Assembly: GCF_013385425.1 (NCBI RefSeq) | Contig: NZ_JACAQA010000036.1 | Span: 59,271-113,388 of the forward strand | DNA from: Pseudomonas gingeri | Lineage (GTDB): Bacteria > Pseudomonadota > Gammaproteobacteria > Pseudomonadales > Pseudomonadaceae | DNA length: 54,118 nucleotides | Direction of reading: 5' to 3' | Shown: positions 42,320 to 51,255 of the stretch, one piece after another | Numbering within the stretch: the first letter of the stretch is position 1 | Layout of the letters: each line of letters starts with the position of its first letter | Notes under the pieces: model-generated | What the model was told of the DNA's origin: nothing | What the model saw: the letters and a program-made list of their open reading frames with translations, nothing else | Databases searched by the model: none | Position numbers and translations under genes: made by a program

Positions 42320-43210
42320 TCAGCGCGCCGCGTAATCCAGCACCACACCCAGGAAAATCGCCAATCCCGCCCAGTGGTTGTGCAGGAACATCTTGAAGCA
42401 GAGCTGCGGGTCCTTGCCTCGGGTGACCCGGAATTCCCAGACAAAACATGCCGTGGCCGCTAAAAGCCCGATATGGAACCAGCCCCCCAGCTCGAACCGC
42501 GCCCCGGCCAGCAGCAGGCAGCCGAGCATCAGGCCCTGCAAGGTCAGGATGATCACCCGATCGGCCTCGCCGAACAGAATGGCAGTGGATTTCACGCCGA
42601 TCTTCAGGTCGTCCTCACGGTCGGTCATGGCGTAATAGGTGTCGAATGCCACCGTCCACAGCACATTGGCGATATACAGCAACCAGGCCGTGGCGGGCAG
42701 GCTGCCGGTCTCGGCGGTGAAGGCCATCAGGATGCCCCAGGAATACGCCGCCCCCAGCACCACCTGCGGGTAATAGGTGTAGCGCTTCATGAACGGGTAG
42801 CAGGCCGCTACCGCCAGGGCACCGAAGGACAACCACACCGTGGTCGCGTTGGTGCACAGCACCAGCAGGAAACTGATTCCCATCAGCAGGGCGAACACCG
42901 CCAGGGCTTCCTTGCCGCTGATCCGCCCTGCCGCGATGGGCCGCTGCTCGGTGCGTTTGACGTGGCCGTCGACCTTGCGGTCGGCAAAGTCATTGATGGC
43001 GCAGCCGCCGGCGCGGGTCAGGATCACGCCGAGGGTGAAGATCAGCAGGTTGCCCAGCGACGGCACACCCTTGGCCGCGATCCACAGGGCGCTGAGGGTC
43101 GGCCACAGCAGCAGGTAAATGCCGATGGGCTTGTCCATGCGGGTCAGCTGGAGAAAGTCCCAGGCCCGTGGGTGCAGGCGGTTCATGGATTTGAGCAGGT
43201 TCAGGTACAT
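42320..43210 (-). CDS. ubiA: 4-hydroxybenzoate polyprenyltransferase
   Basis: A 296-residue inner-membrane prenyltransferase that attaches the polyprenyl tail to 4-hydroxybenzoate in ubiquinone synthesis. The first Asp motif is NDFADRKVDGHVKRTEQRP and the second is DTYYAMTDREDD; both bind the Mg-pyrophosphate. About eight helices can be counted. The start at 43210 has GGGGAGAA upstream and shares one base with the ubiC stop, so the genes are coupled. The start MYLNLLKSMNRLHPRAWDF agrees with other Pseudomonas UbiA sequences. Confidence 0.96.
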   Translation of the reverse strand: MYLNLLKSMNRLHPRAWDFLQLTRMDKPIGIYLLLWPTLSALWIAAKGVPSLGNLLIFTLGVILTRAGGCAINDFADRKVDGHVKRTEQRPIAAGRISGKEALAVFALLMGISFLLVLCTNATTVWLSFGALAVAACYPFMKRYTYYPQVVLGAAYSWGILMAFTAETGSLPATAWLLYIANVLWTVAFDTYYAMTDREDDLKIGVKSTAILFGEADRVIILTLQGLMLGCLLLAGARFELGGWFHIGLLAATACFVWEFRVTRGKDPQLCFKMFLHNHWAGLAIFLGVVLDYAAR

Positions 43211-43773
43211 CAGCAGTTCTCCCCACAGGTACTGACGGCGTGCCACAGGCTCGGCAGGAAAATCTCCGCCACCAGCAGGCTCAGCGGCCCGCGATTGAAA
43301 CGTGAGCGGCGGCCCCAGAGATGATCGGCGCGATGCTCCGGCGGCAGCCAGGGCGCCGGGTAATGGCAGACTTCGATGGCCTGGCGTTCGAACGCCTGAT
43401 CGCAGAACAGCAGTTCACCCAGTGAACGGCTACCCAACTCGTCCATATTCAGGCCGCCTTCGCGCAAGGCACTCTGCGCCGCGACGCTACGGGCGAACAC
43501 CCAGGGCTGGCCGTGACCGCGCAAATAGACCTCGCGCACCCAACCCAGGCTTTCACCCGGCAACTCCAGCGCCGCGCACTCGTCGTCGCGCAACGGTTGC
43601 CAGCCTTCGAACAGCGGCGTGACACTGAAGGCGTTATCGGAAAGTGCTGTCAGACGACGAGTAAGAGACCCTTCGTCAAATAACCAGTCGAGGGTTGGTG
43701 CGTCTGGCGGGGTGGTCAGCCGGCTCTGCGTGAGCCAGGCGGGAGACGCTGGAACGGGGGCTTTGTGCGGCAC
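43210..43773 (-). CDS. ubiC: Chorismate lyase
   Basis: A 187-residue enzyme that splits chorismate to pyruvate and 4-hydroxybenzoate, the substrate of UbiA. Conserved points are VREVYLRGHGQPWVFARSV, with the arginine that binds the carboxylate, and LLVAEIFLPSLW with the conserved glutamate near the C-terminus. It is longer than the E. coli form by about 20 residues at the N-terminus. It overlaps ubiA by one base and is the first gene of the ubiCA operon. Confidence 0.94.
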   Translation of the reverse strand: MPHKAPVPASPAWLTQSRLTTPPDAPTLDWLFDEGSLTRRLTALSDNAFSVTPLFEGWQPLRDDECAALELPGESLGWVREVYLRGHGQPWVFARSVAAQSALREGGLNMDELGSRSLGELLFCDQAFERQAIEVCHYPAPWLPPEHRADHLWGRRSRFNRGPLSLLVAEIFLPSLWHAVSTCGENC

Positions 43774-43976
43774 GATGGGCAGTTGATTGGCAGCCAGTGA
43801 GGCGCCGAGCTTATCACAGGCGGTTCGGCCGTTTAGAGCGCCAGGCTGATCAACGCTGTCGATCGTGCTTGCATCGGCGGCCTTCGATCAGTACAAAACG
43901 CCCTGAGCCGGACGGCAACGCTGTGCCTATCGACTGTCCGTGCCGTTAAAAGCCTGGGAACCGAGGAAGTAACGAG

Positions 43977-44144
43977 ATGAAGAAGTGGCAATGTGTGGTT
44001 TGCGGGCTGATCTATAACGAAGCCGACGGTTGGCCGGATGATGGCATCCTCCCCGGGACCCGCTGGGAAGATGTCCCCGCTGACTGGCTGTGTCCGGACT
44101 GCGGCGTCGGCAAGACGGATTTCGAAATGATCGAAATCGCCTGA
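43977..44144 (+). CDS. rubA: Rubredoxin
   Basis: A 55-residue electron carrier with a single iron held by four cysteines: C6 and C9 in CVVCG and C39 and C42 in CPDCG. The conserved DGWPDDGILPGTRWEDVPADWLCP lies between. It is shorter than most ORF filters allow. In Pseudomonas, rubredoxin passes electrons from rubredoxin reductase to alkane hydroxylase or to oxygen-defence enzymes. The reductase gene follows 43 bp downstream on the same strand, so they form an operon. Confidence 0.96.
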   Translation: MKKWQCVVCGLIYNEADGWPDDGILPGTRWEDVPADWLCPDCGVGKTDFEMIEIA

Positions 44145-44187
44145 TCGATCAATTTTTAAACAGATGTCTATGGACTTGGAGAAAGGA

Positions 44188-45336
44188 ATGAGCGCACCTG
44201 TCGTGATCGTCGGTACCGGGCTGGCCGGTTACAACCTGGCCCGGGAGTTTCGCAAGCTCGACAGCGAAACCCCGCTGCTGCTGATCACCGCCGACGACGG
44301 GCGTTCCTACTCCAAGCCCATGCTCTCCACCGGCTTCGGCAAGAACAAGGACGCCGATGGCCTGAGCATGGCCGAGCCCGGGGCCATGGCCGAACAACTC
44401 AAGGCCGAGATCCGCACCCACACCCGCATCAGCGGCATCGACCCGGGCCACAAACGCCTGTGGATCGGCGAGGAAGCGGTGAACTACCGTGACCTGATCC
44501 TGGCCTGGGGCGCGGAAACCGTGCGGGTGCCGGTGGAAGGCGATGCCCCCGAGGCGATCTTCCCGATCAACGACCTGGAAGACTACGCGCGTTTCCGTGC
44601 GGCGGCGGCGGGCAAGCAGCGTGTGCTGCTGCTGGGCGCCGGGTTGATCGGCTGTGAGTTCGCCAATGACCTGATCCTTGGTGGTTACCAGGTGGAACTG
44701 GTCGCGCCGTGCGAACAGGTCATGCCGACGTTGCTGCACCCGGCGGCGGCCGCCGCTGTGCAGGCGGGCCTGGAAAGCCTTGGTGCGCGTTTTCACCTGG
44801 GCCCGGTGCTGACCCGCCTGCAACGCAGCGGCGATCACCTGGAGGCGCATCTGTCGGACGGCGCCACCGTGGCCTGCGACGTGGTGGTCTCGGCCATCGG
44901 CCTGCGTCCGCGCATCGACCTGGCCGCCGCCGCCGGCTTGCAGGTCAATCGCGGGGTGGTGGTCGATCGCTACCTGAAAACCTCCCACGCCAATATCTAC
45001 GCCCTGGGCGATTGCGCCGAGGTCGATGGCCTGAATCTGCTGTACGTCATGCCGCTGATGAGCTGCGCCCGGGCGCTGGCCCAGACCCTGGCCGGCAATG
45101 CCACCGCAGTGAGCTACGGCGCGATGCCGATCACCGTGAAGACGCCGGTGTGCCCGCTGGTGGTGTCGCCACCGCCCCGTGGCAGCGAAGGCGTGTGGAC
45201 GGTCGAAGGGCAGGGCGCCGACATCAAGGCCCTGTGCCGCGACACCGGCGGCCGGCTGCTGGGTTATGCCCTGACCGGCGGCGCGGTGATGGAAAAACTG
45301 GCCCTGAACAAGGAGCTTCCGCCGTTGCTGGCGTAA
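44188..45336 (+). CDS. rubB: Rubredoxin-NAD(+) reductase
   Basis: A 382-residue FAD-dependent reductase that moves electrons from NADH to rubredoxin. The FAD-binding motif VVIVGTGLAGYNLAREF is at the N-terminus, the NAD-binding motif LLLGAGLIGCEFANDL at ~150, and the C-terminal FAD motif IYALGDCAEVDG at ~270. I use the ATG at 44188, which has GGAGAAAGG upstream; the earlier ATG at 44164 has none. The operon with rubA is conserved in pseudomonads without alkane genes nearby, suggesting a general redox role. Confidence 0.95.
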   Translation: MSAPVVIVGTGLAGYNLAREFRKLDSETPLLLITADDGRSYSKPMLSTGFGKNKDADGLSMAEPGAMAEQLKAEIRTHTRISGIDPGHKRLWIGEEAVNYRDLILAWGAETVRVPVEGDAPEAIFPINDLEDYARFRAAAAGKQRVLLLGAGLIGCEFANDLILGGYQVELVAPCEQVMPTLLHPAAAAAVQAGLESLGARFHLGPVLTRLQRSGDHLEAHLSDGATVACDVVVSAIGLRPRIDLAAAAGLQVNRGVVVDRYLKTSHANIYALGDCAEVDGLNLLYVMPLMSCARALAQTLAGNATAVSYGAMPITVKTPVCPLVVSPPPRGSEGVWTVEGQGADIKALCRDTGGRLLGYALTGGAVMEKLALNKELPPLLA

Positions 45337-45524
45337 ATACCGGTCCTTCTGTCGTAAACACCCGCTTCTTGCCCCTACAAAGGTCGTAACGAGACTGGCG
45401 CGGGGCCTTGCCTCGTGCCATCCTCACTCCCGTCTGCCGCAGAGTAGAGCCTGCGGTGCCTTGGGCGCTGTTCCGGAAGAACAGCACGGACATAACAACA
45501 AAAAACCGTCAAAGAGGCTTCATT

Positions 45525-45800
45525 ATGCGTAAACCAGAACTCGCCGCTGCAATTGCTGAAAAAGCGGACCTCACGAAAGAACAGGCCAGCCGTGTGCTCA
45601 ACGCCGTCCTCGAAGAAATCACCGGCGCGCTGCACCGCAAAGACAGCGTCACCCTGGTAGGTTTCGGCACCTTTCTGCAGCGCCATCGCGGTGCCCGTAC
45701 CGGCAAGAACCCGCAAACCGGCGAGCCGGTGAAGATCAAGGCCAGCAATACCGTCGCATTCAAACCGGGCAAGTCGCTCAAAGATAGCGTCAACCCGTAA
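45525..45800 (+). CDS. HU-family DNA-binding protein
   Basis: A 91-residue histone-like protein that bends DNA as a dimer. It starts MRKPELAAAIAEKADLTKEQ, has the core VTLVGFGTFLQRHRGARTGKNPQTGEPVKI, in which the arm proline (NPQTG) inserts into DNA, and ends with VAFKPGKSLKDSVN. It is a divergent HU rather than the main HupB. An upstream in-frame extension lacks a ribosome site; GAGG precedes the chosen ATG. Two hairpins follow, the second a strong terminator. Confidence 0.94.
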   Translation: MRKPELAAAIAEKADLTKEQASRVLNAVLEEITGALHRKDSVTLVGFGTFLQRHRGARTGKNPQTGEPVKIKASNTVAFKPGKSLKDSVNP

Positions 45801-45840
45801 GCGTCAGGTACCACTCCCGGAGCAACGGGAGCGCTGTAGA

Positions 45841-45878
45841 AAAAATGGGCACGCCGATAGGATCGGGTGCCCATTTTT
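45841..45878. terminator. Rho-independent terminator after the HU gene
   Basis: AAAAATGGGCAC, 14-nt loop, GTGCCCATTTTT: a perfect 12-bp stem with A and T tails. A smaller stem (CTCCCG-GAGCAA-CGGGAG) lies just before it at about 45817-45834. Confidence 0.92.
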
Positions 45879-45953
45879 CATTCTGGCGGTGCTGTCGCAA
45901 GGCCCCCCACTGTTCAGTGTCGAATCAACAATCTGCAGACGACCGGATGGCCA

Positions 45954-46026
45954 TGTGGGAGCGGAGCTTGCGCGCGAAGAGGCCGGTGAGAACGCTAAAA
46001 GCTTCGCGGGCAAGCTCCGCTCCCAC
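45954..46026. repeat. REPIN, CGGAGCTTGCGCGCGAAG type
   Basis: TGTGGGAGCGGAGCTTGCGC.. from 45954 mirrors ..GCAAGCTCCGCTCCCAC ending 46026. It marks the junction between the conserved block ending in HU and the accessory region that follows. Confidence 0.9.
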
Positions 46027-46115
46027 TTCAGGTACGTGTTCCGCCATCAGAATATCGTCGTGCCCAGCCTTTGTGTGCTGGCTTGTCGGGATGTCGCATC
46101 GCGGCGATGGTGGTC

Positions 46116-46214
46116 TCAGGGGCTCGGCAGTGCTGCCAAGCAAGCGGTTGCCGCCTCGACCACCACTTCCAGCTGGCGCTCCTCTGCGTGGGAAAAGTCA
46201 CCGTATTGCGCCAT
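46116..46214 (-). other. Possible small ORF or gene remnant downstream of the immunity gene
   Basis: On the minus strand a 32-codon frame begins at 46214 and reads MAQYGDFSHAEERQLEVVVE followed by AATACLAALPSP and a stop. The last part looks like a real protein C-terminus, and the frame is open upstream for about 30 codons without an ATG. It may be the tail of a displaced immunity gene, as often left behind when Rhs cassettes are exchanged. Support is weak; no ribosome site was found. Confidence 0.3.
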
Positions 46215-46268
46215 GGCCCGGCAGGTCGAGAGCCGTTCCGTTGTTCCTGAATATCGTCCACCAGCGAT

Positions 46269-46550
46269 TCAGGGCATGCGCATCAGCGCCGTGCGCAGGC
46301 GCCGAATCAGGATCGGGTCGCCCAGGCATTGTGTGGGCGTCAGGTTATCCAGTGCCGGGACAGGTTGCTCGAGCCACCATAAGCTTTCCTTGAGCCCTCT
46401 CTTGCCATAGAGAATTACGGCCATGTCCAGATGTCCGTCCATGGCGGAGGCCAGCTGCCGTGCCTGCTCATCGAGATAGTCCTCCTCGTAGAGGGTGACC
46501 AGCGCTTGCCAGCTGGCATCGCCGGGATAATCGTTTTCCAATTGTTCCAT
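46269..46550 (-). CDS. Probable immunity protein resembling the toxin-binding domain of MbcA/ParS/Xre antitoxins
   Basis: A 93-residue protein starting 2 bp after the Rhs stop, the classic place for an immunity gene. Residues ~42-93 (AVILYGKRGLKESLWWLEQP, ALDNLTPTQCLGDPI, RRLRTALMRMP) fit the toxin-binding C-terminal domain of RES-partner antitoxins: an A..LYG..E...WL..P....L...TP...L......R..L.R pattern. The usual N-terminal DNA-binding domain is missing; residues 1-40 instead are acidic (MEQLENDYPGD, TLYEEDYLDEQ). Because the Rhs toxin domain is RES-like, I infer that the antitoxin domain was kept as a pure toxin blocker. The antitoxin likeness is by eye and needs a profile search. Confidence 0.72.
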   Translation of the reverse strand: MEQLENDYPGDASWQALVTLYEEDYLDEQARQLASAMDGHLDMAVILYGKRGLKESLWWLEQPVPALDNLTPTQCLGDPILIRRLRTALMRMP

Positions 46551-46552
46551 GA

Positions 46553-49500
46553 TTAGAACCCGTCGAAGGCAATAAGGTTGGACCCGGTGGGATTTCGGGC
46601 AGAAGGGGCGAGTATTCCATCATAGCCGTTGGCCTTGGCCCAACTGCCCACCTGATGGGTCACGTCGTATTTGGAGCCGGTAATGTCTTTGAGTGACACG
46701 CCCAACTGATTGCGGACCTTGGCGTTGGTCAGGTCCAGTACATTGTCGAGTTGGACTTTCTTGCTCACCAGTATTCGTGTCGACAGGTCGACTTTCCAGT
46801 GGGTAACTTCCGCCATGGCGGTCTTGCGCGAGTTGGCCCCGTAGACGCCGCCCAGTCCGGCGTTGGTATAGCGGTGGGTTGCGGCGACGTTCCACTTGTG
46901 GGCCGTCCAGGTGGTGCTGACCCGGCTGGGTTCCTCGAAACGATACACGGTGCGTTTGACCTTCCGGCCGGGCGGCGGTGTACCGCATTTCATCAGACCC
47001 AGCGGGTCGCTCCAGCCTTGCGGGTTGGGGGCATACTGGTAGGCATTGAGGCCACCGGCCAGGCCCATGGGATCCGGTGTGGTGAAGCGTCCTATATCCG
47101 GGTCGTAGAAGCGAAAGGTGTTGTAGTGCAACCCGGTTTCACGGTCCAGGTACTGGCCCTGGAAGCGCAGGTTCTGCTCCTCGATGTAAGAGGGCTCGCG
47201 GACTTCTTCGACAGTGGCACCCCAGACCCGGTAGCGCGCTTGCCACAGCGTGCTGCCATCGGCTTCGGTCAGTTGCTGCGGCAAGCCGCTGGGATCGTTC
47301 TGGTAGTAACGCACCTGTTGGTGCGCGCCATGGCCATCCACCCGGGCCAGCGGCTCGTAGCTGTCATCCGCATAGAGGTAGAGGCTGCGCTGGTTGTTCT
47401 TCTGCTCCTGGAGCAGGCGCAGGCCATCCCAGGTGAAACGGGTTTCGCCGAGCAGATAACCGTTGTGATCATGCTCGGTCTTGGCAATACGCCGTCCCAA
47501 TGGATCGTAGTGCATGCGGACCACGGTTTCCCGCGTGCCCTCCTGGCTCCGTACTTCGATCAAACGGCTCTCGGCGTCATAGGCAAAGCGTTGTAGCCGA
47601 CGTCCGGCGCTGCGTTTTTCGATCATCCGCCCGAAGGCATCGTAGCGATAGCGCTTGTCCTGGTAGGCCAACAGGAGGTTGTGCTCGACCCGCCCGATAC
47701 CGGCTGGCGGACTGTCGAGCAGGTTGGCGGCGGCGTCGTAGGTGAACGTTTCGCGCAGGCCCTGGACGTTGTCCTGGCTGGCAACGATCCGGCCGGTGGC
47801 ATCGTAATGCAGCAACTGACGGTGTTCGCTGCTTGGCTGTCGGTCGCGACGGCTGATCAGGTTGTCGCTGGGGTCATAGTCGAAATGCTGCTGCACCGCT
47901 GCCGGCAGCTGCATGGGTTGGCCGACTGAACGGCGCGACCGTGAGCGCAGGCGTCCGCTGCGGTCGTACTCGCTGCGGGTGTTGATCTGGCCCTGGGTAC
48001 GCAGCACTTCGCGGTGCAGGCTGTCGCGCTCGAAGTCGCTGATGACCTGCCCGTCGAGGTTGATCTGGTGCAGGTGACCGCTGCCGTAATACAACCGATT
48101 GAGCCAGCGGCCATCGGGTAGCTGCGTCTGGATCAGATTGCCCAGCTCGTCGTAATGATGCTGCAGGTTGCCCGCCGAACTCCGTTCTTCCAGCAATTGG
48201 CCGAGGGCGTCATAGGCGAAACCGAGTGTTTGCGCGTTGCCGTCGTTATCGGTAAAGGTGACGGCGGTCAGTTGGTCCAGTGGGTCATAGCTGTATTCGG
48301 TGCGCCCGTCGTCGGTGACCTTGGCGATCAGGCGCCCACAGGCGTCACGCTCGAGCCGGTGCACCACAGGCTCCATGGAGCGTGGCGGTACTGGTGCCGG
48401 GATGAGCTGCACGACGCTGACCTGGTTCAGTGCATCGTAATCGAAGCGACGAGCGCTGCCGTCCAGGTCCCGTTGCTCGGTCAGACGATTGTTGGAATCC
48501 CAGGCAAATTGGTAGCGCTCACCGTTCTCGTTGGTCAGGGCCAGCAAACGGCCGTAGTGGTCGTAGCTGAACTCCACTTGCCGTCCCTGGGCGTCGATCC
48601 GCTGGCGTACCTGGCCGCGTCGATCATGACGGTAGTGCGTGGTTTGCCCCTCGGGATCGGTATAGCTGCTGACCTGCCCGCCAGCATTGCGCCGATACTG
48701 ATCGGCACGCCCGTCCGGCCACTGGCTGCCAAGCAAGCGGCCCAGGGCATCGTACCGATACTCCGTGCGTTCACCGAGAGCGTCGGTGACGCTGCTGAGC
48801 AAGCCGCGAGCGTCATAGTTCAACCGCGTGGGGTGGCCTGTGCAGTCGATGTGCTCGACCACCTGGCCGAAATTGTTCCAGCGTAGCTTTTTGCTCTTGC
48901 CGGCGGGGTCGATGATTTCTACCGTCTGACCGTGGGCATCGTGGCGATAGCGCGTGACCTGCCCCAGCGGGTCAACTTCCCTTGTGCAATTTCCACGCGG
49001 ATCGTAGTGGTAGTGCCAACTGTTGCCGGCGCTATCGGTTTCCACTCGCGGCAGTGCCCAGTGTTCCAGCCACACGGTCGATTCGCTGCGACCCAGTGGG
49101 TCGACGGTTTCACTGAGGTTGCCGGCTTCGTCGTAGCTGAACTGGTATTGCCCGCCCCCGGGGTCGGTCGCGCCGAGCAACTGGCGTTCATCGTTCCACT
49201 CGAAGGACCAGGTGTGGCCCAGGGCGTCGGTGTAGCGGGTAATCTGGTGTTGCGGATTCCAATACCGGGTACCGACCCGCCCCAGGCCATCGGTGACACG
49301 GGTGATACCAGCGTCCAGGTCGTAGTCGAAGTGGTAATCGTCGCCATCGTCGGTCCAGTGCCGGATGACTCGCCATTCCCGCTCCTGAACCCTGGCCCAC
49401 TGGTAGAAACAGCGCAAGCCGACGGGGAGTCGATGTTCGATCAGACGTCGCTCGGCGTTGTAGGCGAAGCTTCGCTGCACCTGCCCGGTGATATCGCGAA

Positions 49501-50998
49501 CGTGTGCCAGATCACCTTGTACGTCGTAGTCGTAGTGCACCAGCACTTCGCGGGACTGGTCGGGATAGACGCGTTCGATCCGGCTGATTCGGCGTGGCCG
49601 CTGGGAGCTGTAGATCGGTTCCACTTGCACCAGATCGAAAGTGTCGCGCAGCCGAATCAACCGCCCCGACTCGTCGTAGTCGAGATAGATTCGGTTGTCG
49701 TTACGGTCGCCCAATTGGCTCAGGCGCAGACGGCCAGGTTCGCCTGGGGCTGGATCGAACAGTCGGTAAAGTCCCTCGTCGCTCTCGATCAGCAACTGGC
49801 CGTTGCCATGGCGCCGGACGCTCAGGCCTTCACCGGGACTGAACACCGCGCTGCCCGGTGCGATCGAGCCCATGTCGAGGCGGCGGGCCTGTTCGTCGAT
49901 ATAGATCAGTCGCTCGCCGCCTTCGGGGTGAGCCGTAATCTCGACGCAAACCTCATAAGGCACGCTCCAACCCGCCCCGAACAGCCCGTTGCGACGTTCG
50001 TCATGGCTGTTGTAGAAGCGTTGCCACTCCAGGGGCAGTAGCCCTGGCAGGGCGAAATCCAGGTCGTCGAGGCCGCCCAGCACCTTGGCCCCGGTGGCGG
50101 CGTGTACCGGGTTGGGCGAACCGACGATGGCATTGGTCAGCGCGCCGATGGCCTGGCTGGTGACGAAGGAGTTGACCCCGGCCAGCAACATGCACGGCAG
50201 GTTGCTGAGAAATTTGCCCTTGCTGCCCTTGAGCATCATCAGCGCGGTGATCGCCAGGCCGATGCCGGGTGTCTTGCCACTGCGGATTTCGCGTACCACC
50301 ACCGAGCCGCCGCCGATGGTGACATTGGGTGAGATCAGCCCGGACGAAACGACGGTGGCGTCACAGGTGCTGCGGTCGCCACTGCGCACGGCGGGCTGAC
50401 CGTTGATGCTGACCTTTTTCGAGCCTTCGGCGAGAAACTGCGGCGGCATCGGCGGATGCTTCATGCAGGTCACCAGGTCCAGCGGCTTGGGCACGGCGCC
50501 GGGGGCGGGCGTTGCCACCGTGGGTCGCCACATCTGGGCAAAGAAGCCCTTGGCGATATCCAGGTAGCTGGCTTCAGGGGCGGGTTCCTCGCTGTCCGGT
50601 GTACCGGCCGCTTCGACATGGGACGGCACCGCACCGGCGGCGCGGGCGGCGGGAATCGAGTTGATCAGGGTGTCGGTGGAGCCGGTGAGGATGGTGGCCT
50701 GCACCGTGGGCGGAAAGAGCGCGTTGCCGATGCCCTCGCACATCTTGCTCAGGCCCTTGTCGGCGCCGGTCTTGCTCATCGCCACGCCGACAATGACCCC
50801 GACCACGGCTCCGAGCACACAGGCCCCGAGCCCGCCGGTGGCGACGGTGATCCCGGTGGCGGCAACCACGGCTGCGGTGGCCAGTGCGCCGATGGCGACG
50901 TTGGCCGCGACCTCGAGCACACCGCCGAGAATATCGGCCATCATCGAGGTATGGGACAACGCGTCGCCCAGGCGGGCAGCCCAGAGCGGGTCAGACAT
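46553..50998 (-). CDS. Rhs effector with prePAAR, PAAR, YD repeats and a C-terminal RES toxin domain
   Basis: A 1481-residue polymorphic toxin, probably delivered by a type VI secretion system. The start has the prePAAR-like motif AARLGDALSHTS (7-18), two hydrophobic helices (28-74), a PAAR domain (~176-235, TCMKHPPMPPQFLAEGS to VTIGGGSVVV) and about 900 residues of YD repeats (for example GHLARVRDI-like, YDALGRLLGSQWPDGR, YDPLGRRIAKTEHD). The Rhs core ends with DPMGLAGGLNAYQYAPNPQG and WSDPLGL at ~1335. The variable tip (1336-1481) looks like a RES domain: R1376 in HRYTNAG, E1397 in TAMAEVTHW, S1466 in APSARNPTGSN. RES toxins destroy NAD+. No VgrG or Eag chaperone gene is nearby; the likely immunity gene follows directly. 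Confidence 0.9.
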   Translation of the reverse strand: MSDPLWAARLGDALSHTSMMADILGGVLEVAANVAIGALATAAVVAATGITVATGGLGACVLGAVVGVIVGVAMSKTGADKGLSKMCEGIGNALFPPTVQATILTGSTDTLINSIPAARAAGAVPSHVEAAGTPDSEEPAPEASYLDIAKGFFAQMWRPTVATPAPGAVPKPLDLVTCMKHPPMPPQFLAEGSKKVSINGQPAVRSGDRSTCDATVVSSGLISPNVTIGGGSVVVREIRSGKTPGIGLAITALMMLKGSKGKFLSNLPCMLLAGVNSFVTSQAIGALTNAIVGSPNPVHAATGAKVLGGLDDLDFALPGLLPLEWQRFYNSHDERRNGLFGAGWSVPYEVCVEITAHPEGGERLIYIDEQARRLDMGSIAPGSAVFSPGEGLSVRRHGNGQLLIESDEGLYRLFDPAPGEPGRLRLSQLGDRNDNRIYLDYDESGRLIRLRDTFDLVQVEPIYSSQRPRRISRIERVYPDQSREVLVHYDYDVQGDLAHVRDITGQVQRSFAYNAERRLIEHRLPVGLRCFYQWARVQEREWRVIRHWTDDGDDYHFDYDLDAGITRVTDGLGRVGTRYWNPQHQITRYTDALGHTWSFEWNDERQLLGATDPGGGQYQFSYDEAGNLSETVDPLGRSESTVWLEHWALPRVETDSAGNSWHYHYDPRGNCTREVDPLGQVTRYRHDAHGQTVEIIDPAGKSKKLRWNNFGQVVEHIDCTGHPTRLNYDARGLLSSVTDALGERTEYRYDALGRLLGSQWPDGRADQYRRNAGGQVSSYTDPEGQTTHYRHDRRGQVRQRIDAQGRQVEFSYDHYGRLLALTNENGERYQFAWDSNNRLTEQRDLDGSARRFDYDALNQVSVVQLIPAPVPPRSMEPVVHRLERDACGRLIAKVTDDGRTEYSYDPLDQLTAVTFTDNDGNAQTLGFAYDALGQLLEERSSAGNLQHHYDELGNLIQTQLPDGRWLNRLYYGSGHLHQINLDGQVISDFERDSLHREVLRTQGQINTRSEYDRSGRLRSRSRRSVGQPMQLPAAVQQHFDYDPSDNLISRRDRQPSSEHRQLLHYDATGRIVASQDNVQGLRETFTYDAAANLLDSPPAGIGRVEHNLLLAYQDKRYRYDAFGRMIEKRSAGRRLQRFAYDAESRLIEVRSQEGTRETVVRMHYDPLGRRIAKTEHDHNGYLLGETRFTWDGLRLLQEQKNNQRSLYLYADDSYEPLARVDGHGAHQQVRYYQNDPSGLPQQLTEADGSTLWQARYRVWGATVEEVREPSYIEEQNLRFQGQYLDRETGLHYNTFRFYDPDIGRFTTPDPMGLAGGLNAYQYAPNPQGWSDPLGLMKCGTPPPGRKVKRTVYRFEEPSRVSTTWTAHKWNVAATHRYTNAGLGGVYGANSRKTAMAEVTHWKVDLSTRILVSKKVQLDNVLDLTNAKVRNQLGVSLKDITGSKYDVTHQVGSWAKANGYDGILAPSARNPTGSNLIAFDGF

Positions 50999-51160
50999 GA
51001 AAGGTCATCAAGACAGGTGGTCCATCATCAGGTCAAGAGCGGTGCGGAGTATGAATGATCTGATGTTGGTGGGAAATTATTCCTACTGCGATTGCGGGGG
51101 TGGATCACAGTTGTCGAGCAAATAGCGGGCGCACGCTCTCACAAACGCCGCACCCGCTTT

Positions 51161-51244
51161 TGTGGGAGCCGGCTTGCCGGCGATGACGTCCGGATAGACG
51201 GCGCGAGGCTTGCGGGCCTCATCGCCGGCAAGCCGGCTCCTACA
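51161..51244. repeat. REPIN of a second class, GCCGGCTTGCCGGCGATG type
   Basis: TGTGGGAGCCGGCTTGCCGG.. (from 51161) mirrors ..TCATCGCCGGCAAGCCGGCTCCTACA ending 51244. Its core differs from the other six elements (CCGGC in place of CCCGCGAAG). It lies between the Rhs gene and the 112-residue gene. Confidence 0.92.
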
Positions 51245-51255
51245 AGGGTTGTATT

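Noticed and set aside
45408..45524. N-terminal extension of the HU gene
   Set aside because: HU proteins begin at the MRKPEL-type sequence, and GAGG lies just before that ATG.
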